A DNA stretch of 64,000 nucleotides from Cinnamomum chago. Lineage: Eukaryota; Streptophyta; Magnoliopsida; Laurales; Lauraceae. The stretch lies in contig CP142453.1 of the NCBI GenBank assembly GCA_038049695.1, positions 112,192,501 to 112,256,500 of the forward strand. The letters run 5' to 3'. How positions within the stretch are numbered: the first letter of the stretch is position 1; every line of letters begins with the position of its first letter. The position numbers and the translations under genes were made by a program. Under the pieces are notes generated by a model. It was not told the DNA's origin. It saw only the letters and a list, made by a program, of their open reading frames with translations, and did no database searches. Shown one piece after another: positions 32,669 through 46,800 of the stretch.

Positions 32669-35600
32669 CCAGAAATTTACCGACTGGCAGTATTGATGGA
32701 AACTGATGGGGCCCACAACATGATGCAATCATATTCAGTTTCTAACTATCCTATCAGATGCGGATCAGGTTGTAGCAACCTACAAACTTCCTATCGATCA
32801 GTTCCAGGAGCACAGGGACTATGATGAAAGAATGTGAGGGTCCCTCAGAGAAATCCTATAAATCACCACTCTAATATCTAAATTCATCTATAAGGCAACG
32901 GCATGTAAAATACAATCACGCCAAAATAATAGTCCCAGCCAACCCCACCATCCTATAAACTATGGAACTTCCTAGAAAGATAAACATGATTTTTAGTTTG
33001 ATGAATTAATCACGAAGGTGATTTTTGGCGAGATTCATTGCCGCTTAGGTGGGGTCCACTGTAGAGTTCCACTTGTCTCACGCACTCGCTCTAAGTGAGA
33101 GCCTAAGAGCATCAAGGCTCATATAGATATATCTATGCATTTATGCTTTGTAAAAACAAACCTATATATGCATTAATGCTTCATATAAGCTTGATAAACC
33201 TAGAAGTCATAAAAAGGCCTACGCATTTCTCCTTTTAACTCTCTTTAAGAAGATTGAAAGAGTGTATTATCATAATTTGTAGCCCACAACTAGTGTCCAT
33301 CTCCCATCATATGCACATAATTAGGAAGATTTTCGCATGCATTCCAATAAATTGGTGTCTTTGTCACAGCGGCACTCGTGAAATTCTAGGGGGTCTCACA
33401 TTTGGAAACAATCCAAATGAATGTTCCCACGGAGTGCATGTAGGTGAAAATAGTTAACCAAGAATGAAAAACACAAAAGAGAAAGTGCAAATTGTATTTT
33501 TTCCTTACTAGAAACATATCAATGACTTCCCTAAATATTACATATGATTAATAATACAAAAGATTATATTAATCACATTTTTAATCATATGCTCAATCTA
33601 AATATAAGACCAACTCCTCTTTGGACATTTGGTACACAAGGAGGTGTTACATTTAAGTGACTCGGATTTTCAATAAGGCTTGTCCCACTCCAGAGTTCCA
33701 CTCATGAGAATCATGATGGAAACATTTGCAGGATCTAAAGTCCAAGAAACTTCATCCCTCTCATCCCAGATCAACATCAATGAGATTTCATCACTCTACC
33801 TCTCCACACCGATGGATGAAGTGACCCGTAGCAACGCTGCAATGATTGTGGAGAAAACCAATGGACACTTCAGGATACTAGGTCCCCCTAGTGCCATGTG
33901 CCAATGGCGGCATCGTCTTACTCGCATGTTCGATTTTGATTCAGTTCGAGAGTGTAGAAAGTGTCTTATTTTTTTGCTACCGGTCACGAGTGGTATTTTA
34001 AACTTGGATCCCTAGAGATAAATTCTTGAGCTATTAAGTAATAATAAGGTGCCAACATCACTCAACTATAAATATGTTTGAGAGAGAATGATTTGGGCTA
34101 GCGCCTGAACGGTTACTTTTCTCTATTTACTTTTTGAACTCATATATCATACTTGGATGTGTTTTTCTTCTTACGCTTTTCCTTGTTTCTTGTTTGACTT
34201 TGTTTACTTTACTATTTTTTCCATTGTTACCCCTCCAAGTTATACTTGAAATGTGCTGGTTTATGCTTTTACTAGTGAGATTATGATTTGGTGATCTTGA
34301 TCACTGATATGATAAAGTGGTTTGTATTCTGATTTTTTTGGTTTCTATTATTCTACCGGCCCATGCTTGAGACAGATATTTGGCCGGACAAGTTCTTTAT
34401 TGATATTGTTAATACTAATCACGCCAACATTCCACGCATTGTGGGACCCACTTTGGGGAACTAAGAACTGTTCATTGAATGGGCTCCACGCCTATGGCCC
34501 ACAATAAAAGAACCCCACCTATCCGACCGGCCATTGGGCCCTTCCATGGCCCACATATATAGGGAAATTTTGTCTAATCGACTGTTTGTCAGCTTAACAT
34601 TGTGTGTAGGATTTTGTGGGTCTCTATGGTAGTCCCAACGCGCCCACTTGGATTGGCCCTTGCACCTACCTGCATGGACCCCTCAACTTCATTGAAATAA
34701 TTATCAAAGTTACAATAGAGAAAACTTCAACTGAATTGAGAAATCAAAGTTTGTTTTAATGACAAGGATGACGCCACAGCCCAAAAAATAAATGTAGGAC
34801 TGCAGATACAGCTTAACAACAGCTCCTTAATCAGTAATTCCTTCATTATTCTATTCTTCTGCTTATCGTTTGTAATTTTAAATGGTGTCTTATTCATGGA
34901 TCACACATTTGGACCATCCCCTTGGGAATGTGGCACTGGTCAAACTGAGAGGTAGGTATATCCAGTTAGTTAATTAATTGGGCATTATCTTAGCATTAGT
35001 CTTTTTGGTATAAACATTATCTTAGCATTAGTGGAACGTTTGAATGTTGGATAAGCATTTCTTTCTCCATCTCATCAGAAATGGGATTTTGTGGAATTGA
35101 GAAAGTTCCATTTTTTTCCCATTTTTCCTAATTGTAAAAAAGGTGCATAGAAAAGGTGCATGGAAAAGTGCGGCACCATCGAGGACTTCTATGCTTATAA
35201 AAAATCATCGGTATTGACCAGACGTATTATAAAACTTGTAAGCTTCTTCATGATCTTCTCTAGTTTTGGTCAAATTATAGTGGGCTTGGACCAAAGTTTG
35301 TGGCTGATGGGCATGACTTGGAATTGTACACAGGGTCCATTTGCTAAATAATCCAAAATTGCCTTTGGGCTTCAATGTCCACCTGATTCTATAGAAAGGC
35401 TAGCTTATGGCTATTTCAGTATTTTATAAGTATATTAACTGCCATAGATGGCCTGGAGTACTGTGCCTGTTTCGGTCCGAAAGAAGGTCACTCTATTTGC
35501 ATTCCAGGCTCCTCACCACTGCAGGAACAGATTCATCCCCACCACATTCCAGAACCACTGAACCAGGCCTAGAAATGCATTGAACCAGGCTCATATATAT

Positions 35601-38600
35601 TCATGTAAAGAAGTCAAACCGGCTATAGCCTATAGGAACTTCATACCATTCTCATTCCAGGCTAGACAGGGAGGGCCAAAGTCCAGTCCCAGATATGGAC
35701 AGGGTAAGGACTAAGGATGGGCTGAATCTTCAGTTTGTTGGGGTCACACTTGAAATGAATTATAGAATACTGAAAACTATTATAAGGCCCATGCGATGCA
35801 CATGTTAAGTCTATGCAAATCGAATAAAATTAGAATTAAAACCCAAATTTAGTATTAATTTATAATAAAAAAACATGAATTGATATATTCAATGTTGAAC
35901 CCATTTTTATAATCATCAGAATATAAATTCATAGTGTAACAAAATTAATTTAAAAGAAATCCATATATAATACTTTAACATTATGTGAGTAAATACATGT
36001 AAACCATACCATCCACTCATCCACCTCACCCACAACGTACTGGATTAAAATCTGAGAAAAAAAAAAAAACTTTCTAAAACCATTAAAGTTAATCATCATA
36101 ATCCTCATTAATTTTAAGTGTCACAAGCCAAAGGATTATGATGATCAAGTGGGGTTGATCTTTGTATGCCCCTAGGTCTTATTTAATTAGATCCCCCACC
36201 TCCTTGATGATTGGCATGGCCCAATTGAGCCCCATGGAGGAATTAATGGTTGGTTCTCATGAAAGGTGGTCGAGAGAGGGGTGACCCTTAATGAGTTAAA
36301 TGTTTATATAAGCTTGAAGTACCTATAGTCTCTGCATAGTGTAGTTGTTTGAGAAAATTATAGTGTAGTTGTATGAGAAAATTATGACTCCTAAATTACC
36401 AAAATGTCTTTTGACTAACATTCAAAATAAGTGTTAGGGTGGCTCTATCCAAGTAACATTATAATTGCGGGATCATGTAACTAGTGTAATGACAGCGAAC
36501 CCACATTATATCCGTTGGATCCAACTATTCTATCCACTCATGAAATCCATTGGTGAAATATGTGAACAGAGGGTTCTATAGAAATCTCATTGGGGAGTAC
36601 TCTTGACTATAGACGATCTAATCCATCACTTAAATTGTTGCAGTAGACATGTGGCATTCGATCGATCTAGAGCTTCTGTAACGTTTCCTCCCGATAAAAC
36701 TGACATGCAATATGAAATAATTCAATTCAACGTGGTCGGATTGTTCGGTCTATTTAGGTTTTCAAAACTCGAATATTGAAGCGAAAAACTTACAATCACC
36801 ATAACTGATTCAACTTCCATGAATATTGGCCGCCAAAGGGTAAGGTACACTAGCTAATTCCTTTTGGTGAGAGTGGCCATGTTGAAAGACTCTTGGTTCT
36901 GTCTTTTTGGAAAAATTAGCAGTGCGCCCCATTGAGGAAGATAGCCTGAAATAGTGAAATTGATCATCTAATCTTTTCCTTTTTTTCTGAAGATGCATAA
37001 AGTTCTCTTATTTCTCATCGACATTGGAAACCCACACTATGTCTCAATTTTGAGCAGACATCAGCAGCCTACCAGGACTTTTAGACAGTTGGGGATGGCA
37101 TTATAGGTATTGCTAGCCATCCAATCTAATGAGATGTTCCCAAACAGTTATCTAGATTGTATTTCAATCAATTCATTTTTATTGGCTTTGATCACACCCC
37201 GTGCGCCAACTATGACTTAACTGTGGTAATATTTGGTGGACGTTGAGATTGTGGACACATACCCACACAAGATGGAATTCTAGGTTTCCTATAATTCCCT
37301 CAAATGTTTTAAATGGTACATTGCAGTAAAAGGTTATGCATTTCCATTCCACAGCATACACTGATGGAGCACCTGTGCCCATCAGGAGTTCATAATAAAG
37401 GCATGGAATAGACAATCACGTACGTCACAGTTAGTAAAGCAGATGATTTTTGACAAAATTCAAATTTCCTGTGAACTTTTTTTTTTTTTTTTTTTTTTTG
37501 CTTTGTTTTGCTTGCTAGATGGGACAATGGCTTGTGAGACAACATACAACCTACATGCCCGGGGATCCATACCTGGGCACTTGTGTGAGACTAACGTGTC
37601 AGTGCCACTGATCCTCCATTATGAGTGCGTTGGCCGCTCCGAAGGAGGTTTTGTTTGGTTCATGGATCTCCTTCAATTTTTGCGTTCATTTTTCAAAACA
37701 ATGGATTTTGATGTGCACCACTGCATTGATAACATGTATGAGTGCATCAATATGATTATAGTAAAATTTGGGTTGAGTGTGAAGGGTGAGTTGGATTACA
37801 CATATATTAAGGGTCCTTTGTCTTTGGTCCTTGGTGTTGTCATGAATCTTGGTGCGCTCTGGCGGAAAACCTTGGGTACTCAATGTTAATACAGGTCTAA
37901 TCTGCCTAAGAGTGTCACATCTCTTGATTAGCTCGGATCAATGCCACATGAGTTTGATACCAATCAAGACTGCAGATTAAAATTTTCATTGGGAGTTTAT
38001 CTTGGCACCAAGCCAGCAGTTTAATCTAACATGTGCCCATGTGGCAGCGGGCCACCATATTACACTTGACATGTGGGATTTGCCATTTTTGACAAGAAAA
38101 ATGAAAAGATAAAAATGGACTTTCCTACACTTCTTTTAAACCACATAATGCATGTCTACCTTGATTGAGGTTTGACAAAAGGGGTGATTATATTTCGATT
38201 GTCCCGTGGAAAAAGATGGGTGATTGTTTTATTGTTCCGAGTACCTGCAGAATTATTTCAGTATTTAAGAAATAGGTTTGCACTATAGAAAGAACAGAGC
38301 GACATCAATTGAATAATCTTGAAAAGTAAATCCACTTATTGTTTGAAGGCAGAAAACATATAACTTTTGTTGAAGTCAAGTGATCCAAAAATCCTTAAAA
38401 GAAAGTTGATCAAGGCTAGTGTTTAACACAATGTCCTAAAGACAAATTTCGCCCCTACAACGGTGCTAACGGGCTTCAATGACGTTTGTCTCTCAGGATA
38501 CAATGATAGATCCACACAATAACAACACTACAAACTATGTGACAGGCGAACCAATCGTGTAATAGAACTCTCTCTTGACTTAGACGGATGATTTAAATGC

Positions 38601-41600
38601 AATGCAGTTGCAGTGAATGGAATGAGCAAGAAGGCATGAACAATATGATATTTATAGCCTGCTTTATGTCTATTCATGAGGTTGCATCTATTCAGTGAAC
38701 ATATGCTTCTCTTTGGAGACACTTCTTGGGTTGGACACACTATTTCATATGTGAATGGACATATCACTTTGAACATATCATTTCATATGCGAATGGACAC
38801 ACCCCTTTAGGAAAAAAGAAATTTCCCCAAAATATATAAATGGGTAGTGGGCTAAGTCAGACTCAACTCGCATGAAGCCCAAGCTCAAGCCTGGTTCAGT
38901 TCGGTGCAGACAAGTAGTGGTGTTTAGGAGGCAATTTCTCATTCACTCCTTGATGGATTAGAGCAATCCAATACATGTTCTTAATCTACTCATGGAGTAG
39001 ATTACATTCCCATGTATTCCCACTTAAAATGATAAGTGGGTCCCACTTAAATTTTGGTTCAAAATTGACAAAAATAGTGTTGCCCTTAGTCATTTTTCCA
39101 ACATGTTTCATGTTATCCACCGAATCCTTTGCAACTCTCTCTCTCTCTCTCTCTAACACATGCTTTGGACGTGAGGATGGTAGGAACCTTAACCACACGT
39201 GGGTTGAAGCTTCAGGGTTCAGCCATCTCTAGCTATACAATTGTGTCTCACTCTCCTTTCATTAACTTACAGTGTTGCTACAAATGGGAACAAGTAAAGG
39301 CCAAACACACTACACATACAAGAGGCATTGCCCACCTTGGCAGGAAACCCACCAACTTCTCTTTCTTCCTCCCCCATGTGGGCCCCACTAGAGCCAAAGA
39401 GTCATCACCGTTACCCTCAGCCTCTTTTGCCCAGAAGGAAACAAGCCAATGTTAGGAGGAATAGAACCAGATGCTTGGGATCTTATGCAGAGGTGGAGCC
39501 CTCCTTTCGGTTGGGATGTATTTCTTTTTAGACTAATTTGCACATAATTATCTGAACTTTTCTTATGTTACAGATGTGGGGAAGGAGTATGTTGAAATGA
39601 ATCTTCATACAGCTCACAATCTCAATCAACTACTTTGGCTGGCAGTCATAAGCTGACATATCTGATTTCTGATGATAAATTAGCAACCATATAATAATAA
39701 GATAAAACCAGTTGTAATGTTTTTTTTTTGTTACAATTATAGATTCAATATCTAAACCTGGTTAAATCTAAGAACATTTATGTCCTTCTACAATATATTG
39801 GATTTTATAGGGGCCATGGCAGCCCAAAATTTTGTGAAAACCCCCTACAAATGTTGTGAACTACATATTTTTTACATATTCACCCCCAAAATAATTTTTT
39901 CTTTTCTCTACTCTTTTTACATAGTGGACTCACCTAGGACAATTTCTTAGATCCGGCACTTTATTGGATCGATTGGTTGGTTGTATGTCTCCGTAGCTTA
40001 TTGAGGTTATTAGATTAATTGAGGTGGTTATTTGTATAAACAAATAATAAATGAATATATAAAAATTCCTGTCTTCTTATAAAATCCATATTTACAACAG
40101 AGTTTTGGCTTGGAACCTGTTTCTCTTTTTGAAGCCCAATTTTGAAGGGGACCAAAATGTTAAAGATTAGGCTTGGGTTATTACAAATTTTAGGGATAGA
40201 TTAAGAATTTGAATTTTAAACCATTATCTTATCAATTCATCTCTCTTGTATAAATTGAGAAGTCCATGTGGATGGAATGAAATCTATGGTGATTTTATGG
40301 AAATGCTTTGAAAGTCTTTACAAGATTTCGTTTAAGAACCGAATTCAAAATTGATTTCAACTTTTTTTTTAATTTAATTTAATTTTTATTTAAAATAGGG
40401 ATATCATTTCACCCAAGAATTCAAAAAGAGATACCATTGAACCCAATAATAGTGCATCTAAGTCTACTTTTTACAAATGACTTCAATAAAGAAAGGGCAA
40501 AATGGAAAAAAAAAAAAAAAAAGAGATGATTTGGGGTGAAGGTCCTTGGCTGTCATTATAAAGTTTGGGGTCCTCAACTGTGATTTTTCTATTAAGGAGA
40601 TTATTCTAGTAGATGTCCCTAAAAAGTTATATACATTATAAAGGTTTAAACTCACAACCTTTCACTTTTTTGAAGCTTTTAAAGAATCTACTCTATTCAT
40701 GCATTGCATAATCTTTACATTAAAGAATTATTAAAAAAATGTCAAAAGTAAATTATAGACGAAGTGAGGATCGGAGAGATGAGAGTTCCAATTCTTGTCA
40801 TGGCTGCTATAGAAAAATACGTACCATATCATTCATAAATCTTCTTATGTGAGACTCCGTTATTATCTATTTAGGACCTTTTCTATATAATTAAGTATAT
40901 ATGTCAACAGACTACTTCATCTTTTAGTTTTGACAACTTCTACCCTAAATAATTTGTATTGAATTCTTGTTGTGCATAAATAATTATTTTATAAGGTCTT
41001 TACAAAAGACCATTATATTTTCAGACAACCTAAAAAATTAGGCCCCTGCCTTTTAGTAAATTTTACAAAAGACCCTTGATTTGACGGTATAACATGTGAC
41101 TGTTAGTTTTCATGGACAAATGACAGAAATACCCTTCATTTAAGCTTAGTGAATTTCACTAAACTCAAATTATTTTAATTTTGTGGAGCCTACCTAGATG
41201 TGTGATGGCCAAGGGAGGCATGGCGATAAAAAAACTTGGATCATCAAGCCACTCAAGTGATCCTAGCCTTTGGTCTTATGCCATGAAAGTGTCTGGGGCA
41301 AAGTTGTCTTTTTGTCTTTTCACTCATGGGATAAGTCATTTAGTACTTCTTAAAAGGTACGTAAATTAAGTAAAAATAAAAATTATATTGTACGGTTGCC
41401 TTTTGGTGTGGATTGACCATTAGTTAAGGGGAGCTTTAGTAAAAATGGAAAATGTGGGGCCTTTTGAGGTTATGAGAAAATATAGATGCACTTTTGTAAA
41501 AAACTTTTAATTATTGGTAAAGCCCCGGACACACACCACCTTCCTCAAGCACTATGTAATAGGGAAGGCCCTTAACAATTCGAAGCGGGACCTCCAGCTC

Positions 41601-42037
41601 ATTGGATGACTTCCTAACCACGTGTGGGTTGAACAATTTGAGTGTGGGTTACAGTTTAATGGATGCCATTTAAACACCCAACATTCATTCAAAAAGCCAT
41701 CCATAGTTTAATGGATGGCCTAAGATTTTGGTCAATTATGAGAAATATCGATCGTTTGATCATATTTTTTCCAATCCGATGATAAGTGTCCCTCTAATAA
41801 AAAAATGATTCTTAAATTAGCTAGGATAAATATAGTTTCCTAGCGATTTAATTTAAGATTCCTTTGGAAGTCTCTAATTTTTTACACGTGCGAGTTAATC
41901 CTTGCACGTGTGAGTTTCTATTACCTCATATGTGCAAGTTTCTATTAACTCACGTGTATAAGTCTCTCAAGACCAAACCCCTAAGCTGGAATAGCTAAAA
42001 GATTATAAGAGGAATGGTGTGCCAGTGGCTTCACGGC
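32669..42037. other. Large gene-poor spacer
   Basis: More than 9 kb without a gene I can support. Small items: a 24-bp perfect-but-one tandem pair at about 36338-36385, a 20+ T run at 37478, and a CT run near 39137. Frames at 33680-34015 and 37443-37889 have no recognisable motif. GTGGGGCCCA-type words are scattered through it. Confidence 0.5.
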
Positions 42038-42178
42038 CACTCAAATTTTTTATTTTTTATTTTTTTTGCTAATGATGGAACTTTATATTAGATATGTTGG
42101 TCTCCTGGTGCGTAGCAAGGGCGCACCGGATACAACATGCGAAAATAACAAAGCATTAAAACATGAAAAAGTCTACTC

Positions 42179-42244
42179 GGCCCGAATGGGAGCCCGGCTT
42201 TGGGCATGGGAGCCCGGGCTCAAAGCCGGGCTCCCATTCGGGCC
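42179..42244. repeat. GC-rich hairpin in the LINE 3' region
   Basis: GGCCCGAATGGGAGCCCGGC plus TTTG at 42179-42202 is the perfect reverse complement of 42221-42244; the loop is 18 nt. It sits exactly where the RNase H homology ends, so a template-switch during reverse transcription may have made it. Confidence 0.85.
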
Positions 42245-42245
42245 A

Positions 42246-43056
42246 TGTAGCATGCCTCCCGCCTCAAGTGGGTGGGAAGCCCGAACCTCACAGGTATACG
42301 CGAGAAGCAGATTCCCATATGGTCACGGGCTAAACCACCGATACTCGCCTTGCCTGTGCTGCCGCCGAAAGCTCCGTCGAAATTCAGTTTTATCCACCCC
42401 GGAGGTGGAGGCATCCATTTATCAGTTGTGATGTTCACTTTACTGCCCGGACCTGGATAGAAATGAGAGAGATTCCAATAAAAAATAGAGTTGACAGTTT
42501 TACTCCGGATCTGAAGTGGGTATAGAGGTTGGTACTGGAAGATGAACATATTTCTGGCCTTCCACAGGTACCAGAACACTGTGATCCAAAGGCGTCGGTT
42601 ACTAGTGGAAGCATGTTTCCAGAACCAGTTTGATAGTGAGATGGATGCAGCAGGTTTTGGGATTGAGGCAGGGAATCCAATCCACACTTGTCTGGCAAAG
42701 GAGCAATGTAAAAATAGGTGGTCGATTGTTTCATCATCACTGTTACAGAGAGGGCATAGCGGAGATACTCTTGGATCCCATTGTGCAATCCGAGCGCGAG
42801 TTGGCAGCTTGTTTAGTAAAGCTTGCCAAGCAAAGAAGCGTAGTTTCGGCAGAACGTCCATTGTCCAGAGCTCCTTCCATGGAAATTCAGGGCCGATGTT
42901 GCGAGTCTGCAAGAATTGGAAGAGAGCTTTATAGCTACAACGACCAGCTATAGCATCGAATGTCCTGCTGACCCAGTGGTATATCCAGGATGGATCTGCC
43001 TCGCCACCACTGAAGACCACAAGGAATGGATAAGAGATCCGTTCCATGTAGTCGCG
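42246..43056 (-). pseudogene. LINE ORF2 C-terminal fragment (zf-RVT and RNase H regions)
   Basis: Open on the minus strand. In order it shows the reverse-transcriptase-associated zinc-binding region, with FPWKELWTMDVLPKLRFFAW and CPLCNSDDETIDHLFLHC, then a WYLWKARN-type segment, then an RNase H start (WIKLNFDGAF). The RNase H part is cut short. No reverse-transcriptase domain remains, so it is dead on arrival, as most LINE copies are. The frame is still unbroken, which suggests moderate age. Confidence 0.85.
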
Positions 43057-43065
43057 TGCACTCAA

Positions 43066-43323
43066 TTAAGCTTACTTACCTTTGGGGTTGTTTGGGAACA
43101 ATATAATTCTAAAGATCTTTCTATATTATCTCTTAATTTAGAATATAATCTACACATCTAAGAAGTAAGTGTTTAGATAACTTATAAGGTACATTACAAT
43201 ATCTCACTTTCTTACAAAAAAAAATCTCATGTTAAAATATTAAAGTATATGTTGTATAAAACAATATTCTTTCATTAAGAAAACTATCTAAAATAACGGT
43301 CAAAGCTTTTGTAACCATCCAAA
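43066..43323. other. Short spacer between LINE and CACTA element
   Basis: AT-rich, no feature seen. The last three bases before the CACTA end are the ACA target copy (43324-43326). Confidence 0.6.
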
Positions 43324-43326
43324 ACA

Positions 43327-43440
43327 CACTACTAGAAATTTGAGCATTTGCTCATGTTGGCCTACTGGACCATTAGCGACCGCCATTGGCGGCCGCAAAA
43401 GGCCAAAATGGCGGTCGCTATTGCGCATTATAATACCCAC
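43327..43440 (+). repeat. CACTA left terminus and subterminal repeat
   Basis: 12-bp inverted repeat followed by TTAGCGACCGCCATTGGCGG at about 43373 and its inverse GGCGGTCGCTA at about 43411. Such motifs are binding sites for the TNPA-like protein in characterised CACTA elements. Confidence 0.85.
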
Positions 43441-43662
43441 CCGCGCCAAACCCTCCTTTTCCTTCCCACTTCTTTTTTCCCCGCTCCCGCCCTCTCTGCA
43501 TCTCATCCTCTGCAGCTCCACGCTCTCTGCATCTCCTCATCGCTCATCTCTCTCTCTCTTTGCCTCCCTTTCCTCTCTCTCTTCTTCTCTCTTCTCTCCC
43601 TCTCCTTCCCTTCTCTTCCCCTCTCTCTCTGCCAGCGCTTCTCCGGTCCTTCCCACTGATTC

Positions 43663-43703
<41 letters not shown>

Positions 43704-43826
43704 TTGCACGTCCCTCAACTCACGCCTTTCTCGTCTCCTTCGGCATCTCCCTCCGACGCTCGCCAGCGCATCCTCACTGTCCCTCCGGCATAGCGGGGCT
43801 CTCTTTTTCCGGCCGGCATCCATCAG
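43441..43826 (+). promoter_or_regulatory. CT-rich leader and probable non-coding first exon of the CACTA gene
   Basis: Extreme CT composition with a (CT)n run at about 43663-43701. CATCAG|GTATTC at 43826/43827 could be the donor of a long first intron ending at AACAG (48728). The placement suits the element's promoter and 5' untranslated exon. This is inference from position and splice sites only. Confidence 0.35.
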
Positions 43827-46800
43827 GTATTCATCTCTCTCTACCTCACACGCACTGTCACTTTCTCTCTCTGCCTCTCTCTCACACATCAAGTATTTGT
43901 GGAACAAGTGTAGGTGATTTTGAGGGTTTTTTTTTTTTTTTTAACTTCTAGGGTGATCTCTGAATTGGGTTTGAATGATGTGTTTTGGGGATCTAAAAAA
44001 AAAAACCCATTGTTGTTCGGTTCTGTTTTATTTTATCCATTGCAGGTTACTAAATCTTATCCATTGCAGAGTAGTCTTTAGATGAGTCGTTTTTTTATAT
44101 TTGTTTTGCTTTTGAGATCTGATGGACTTTTTATGGATCTGAAGTGGAAAGCTCTGCATGTTAACATGTTTGTGTGTTTAGGGGTGTGTGTGTGTGGGTT
44201 TTTTTTTTTTTTTTTCTTCTTCATCTGATTCAGAGTACATGAGTATTTAAATGGGTCAGATATTTTCCTTTTTTTCTGAGGACTGGGAAGTTTGGTTTTC
44301 TTAATGTGCCTCTGTTAGTGTTCTTCATTCATATATTGGAAGGACTTATATACTGATTACTGATCTTGATAAAGGTGATGGCCTGGATATTGGGCTGACC
44401 ATATATCTTCTAAGGACCAAGAGGTACATCAATGCAAAATTAATTTAATCTCTGTTTTTGAATATACCCTATCAAGAATTACTACTTGATACCTAAACTT
44501 AAATAGGTGAGTGCGCATAGCAGAGTTTGTTGGATTTTTCTTTCAATTGAGCAGGGCTGCTAGGGCATGTTGTGGGGTGTTTATATTTGTTGGATTTGCT
44601 TGGATCTTTCTTTCATTGAAGGATTCATATAGTTTCTTTAAGTATTAATGCTGCTGTGCTAGATACGTTTCATCTGATTACACTAGCAGAAAACATAAGC
44701 AATCATCAATGTTTGTCTCTAAGAACATAATTAGACTGGTAAGTATTCAATGCATAGTCCATCCTTGGTAGGGACCATTTAGATAATGTCATCTTCTACA
44801 AATATTCTACGGAAATCTATCAACGTTTAACTTATAAGTGTATACAATTTCTGCCATACCCTGTTTCTGACTTTTGTTCCTTTCCACATCAGTTTCTGTT
44901 GTTCTAATGATTTTGTTTTCTCTCATATACATGACATCAGAACTTTACACAACCAATACCTCCTTTGGGTTATAGCTCTGTTGGATATTACATAATAAAT
45001 TACATTATACAAACATGTTCAGAAAGTGTGAGTTTTGCAAAATGCTTCAACACAGCTGCAACTATAATTCTTGTCAATACAATAACGCAGTCATGAGAAA
45101 CTTTAAATTCTTCTGCATGCCCCTTATTTAAATAGAGATTGTCACTTGCATACCCCTAATAGAAGGCGCCACGTGGTGATCCTTCTGCACCAATATAGGT
45201 CTTAATCAGGTAGGTGCCTTGAAGGCTTTATGGTCCACTTGGGGCAGTTGGACCCAAAGAAAAAGAGGAGGGAGGAGGTTGAAGCTAGAGCCTACTTGGA
45301 TAGGGGTGTACTATACTACTGGTACAAGCTACAAGCTAACAATTCACTTAAAGCTTGCCGGGGCGATTCGTTTGGAGGAACTTATGCAAGAATTTCATAT
45401 GTTGGAAACTTCGGACTGTCGTCTCCTCAACTGTTGAAATTTTATGATCAAACATGCGAGACTCCAAAATTCTAGATTCTAGTGTTATGAGCTTTTGTCT
45501 TTCAGAATTCACCAATTGTGTGCATCTAAATTGTAAAATAATTGAATCTACTTGGGGGACAATATATAAAAAATTTAGAAATCTTCTGAACATAAGTTTG
45601 TTATCACAATTGCACTTTCGCTGTTGAAATAATGGCTGTCATGGCTCACGCTTAAGATGTTGGTGGGTCCGCATTTCCACTACATAAAAGTGGGATTTCA
45701 GGAAGAGTAGAGAGCGAGCTCTATTGATGTTGAATTATAACAGCTATGGAGCAAAAAAGATTTGTAATGAGGTAAAGTTAGGGTGATTATATCCAATGCT
45801 AGGTATGACCCTAATTAGGACCAAAGTTGGGCCAATGCCTAAGGTATGTTGTTCGTTGTCATAGTACTTTCCTTTTAGAACCATCGTGTATTCTCTCACA
45901 TGAGGTTCCTAATTTTATTAATATATGGAAGCTTGGTTCTAGATCAAATAATATATAAAAATATACATGCCTATTTTGGATTGGATTGTATTTTATTACT
46001 GATGCATCATTTCATTTCAATATTTTTCCTGATGGGATTACTGATTCTGGTGAGATTTCATGCATTGGGTTTTGTTCTCCATTGATTTTGATTTGTTCTA
46101 ATATGATTTGGATGGTTTTAATGAGTTTGGTGCCTGGTTTGCTCTACTCTTTACTATGGAAAGTATTGTTTCTGTAAATGAGATTTGATGCTTTTTAAGC
46201 CTTTGATAATTTGGTGGATTTTGATGAATTGATGTTTCTGTTTCAAGTTTCACTTCCTCTTCTTTTTTTTTTTTCCTTTTTAATTGTGTATATGATTTTG
46301 GCTTCACTTCCTCTTGTAGGGCATGATGCATGATGGTGACTGACAGGAACACCTACAAATGTTGACATTGATAAACCAGCATTTCAATTATGTAAATGAC
46401 ATGCTCATCTAATTATTAACACGCACTAATGGATTGGCCATGCCTCCTTTGATAATTATTTCCCCCTTCCTTTTTATGACCGGAGTTGGTTCTTTTGTAT
46501 TTCTTTGATCTAGGTTTCTGCTGCTTTGCATTATTTGGATGTTATTGCATTTGTGTTTTCACTTGATTGATTAGTGAATTAGTAATAGGTAGGCTTCAGG
46601 TGAATTGGGTTTTTCTTTTTCATTTTGTTGAAAATCTGGAAGATTGAGTATTGGATGAAATTTCACATGCATAAACACTTGTTTGGAAAAAGACCCAGTA
46701 AAAAAAAAAAAAAAAGAAAACTAGGTGGTGACACAATTACACAAAGCAGAGGGGGTAAAAGAAAAGTAGCAGTGGTAGAGCTGCTCAATTTCTCCTCTTA

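Larger units (their letters stand above)
42045..43058 (-). mobile_element. 5'-truncated LINE (L1-type) insertion
   Basis: 1014 bp between direct repeats CACTCAA (42038-42044 and 43059-43065). The left edge is a T-rich run (about 42045-42068), i.e. the A-rich tail of a minus-strand LINE. The body codes for the C-terminal end of an L1-type ORF2. Tail, truncation and target duplication together show target-primed reverse transcription. Confidence 0.85.

Noticed and set aside
33680..34015. 111-codon open frame
   Set aside because: No recognisable motif, no promoter or splice context; a long frame is also open on the opposite strand.
37443..37889. 148-codon open frame
   Set aside because: Begins in a poly-T derived Phe run and shows no family motif; treated as chance.
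43340..43951. 203-codon frame in the CACTA left region, with overlapping frames on both strands
   Set aside because: It is open only because of the CT-rich low-complexity tract, which removes stops in several frames at once.
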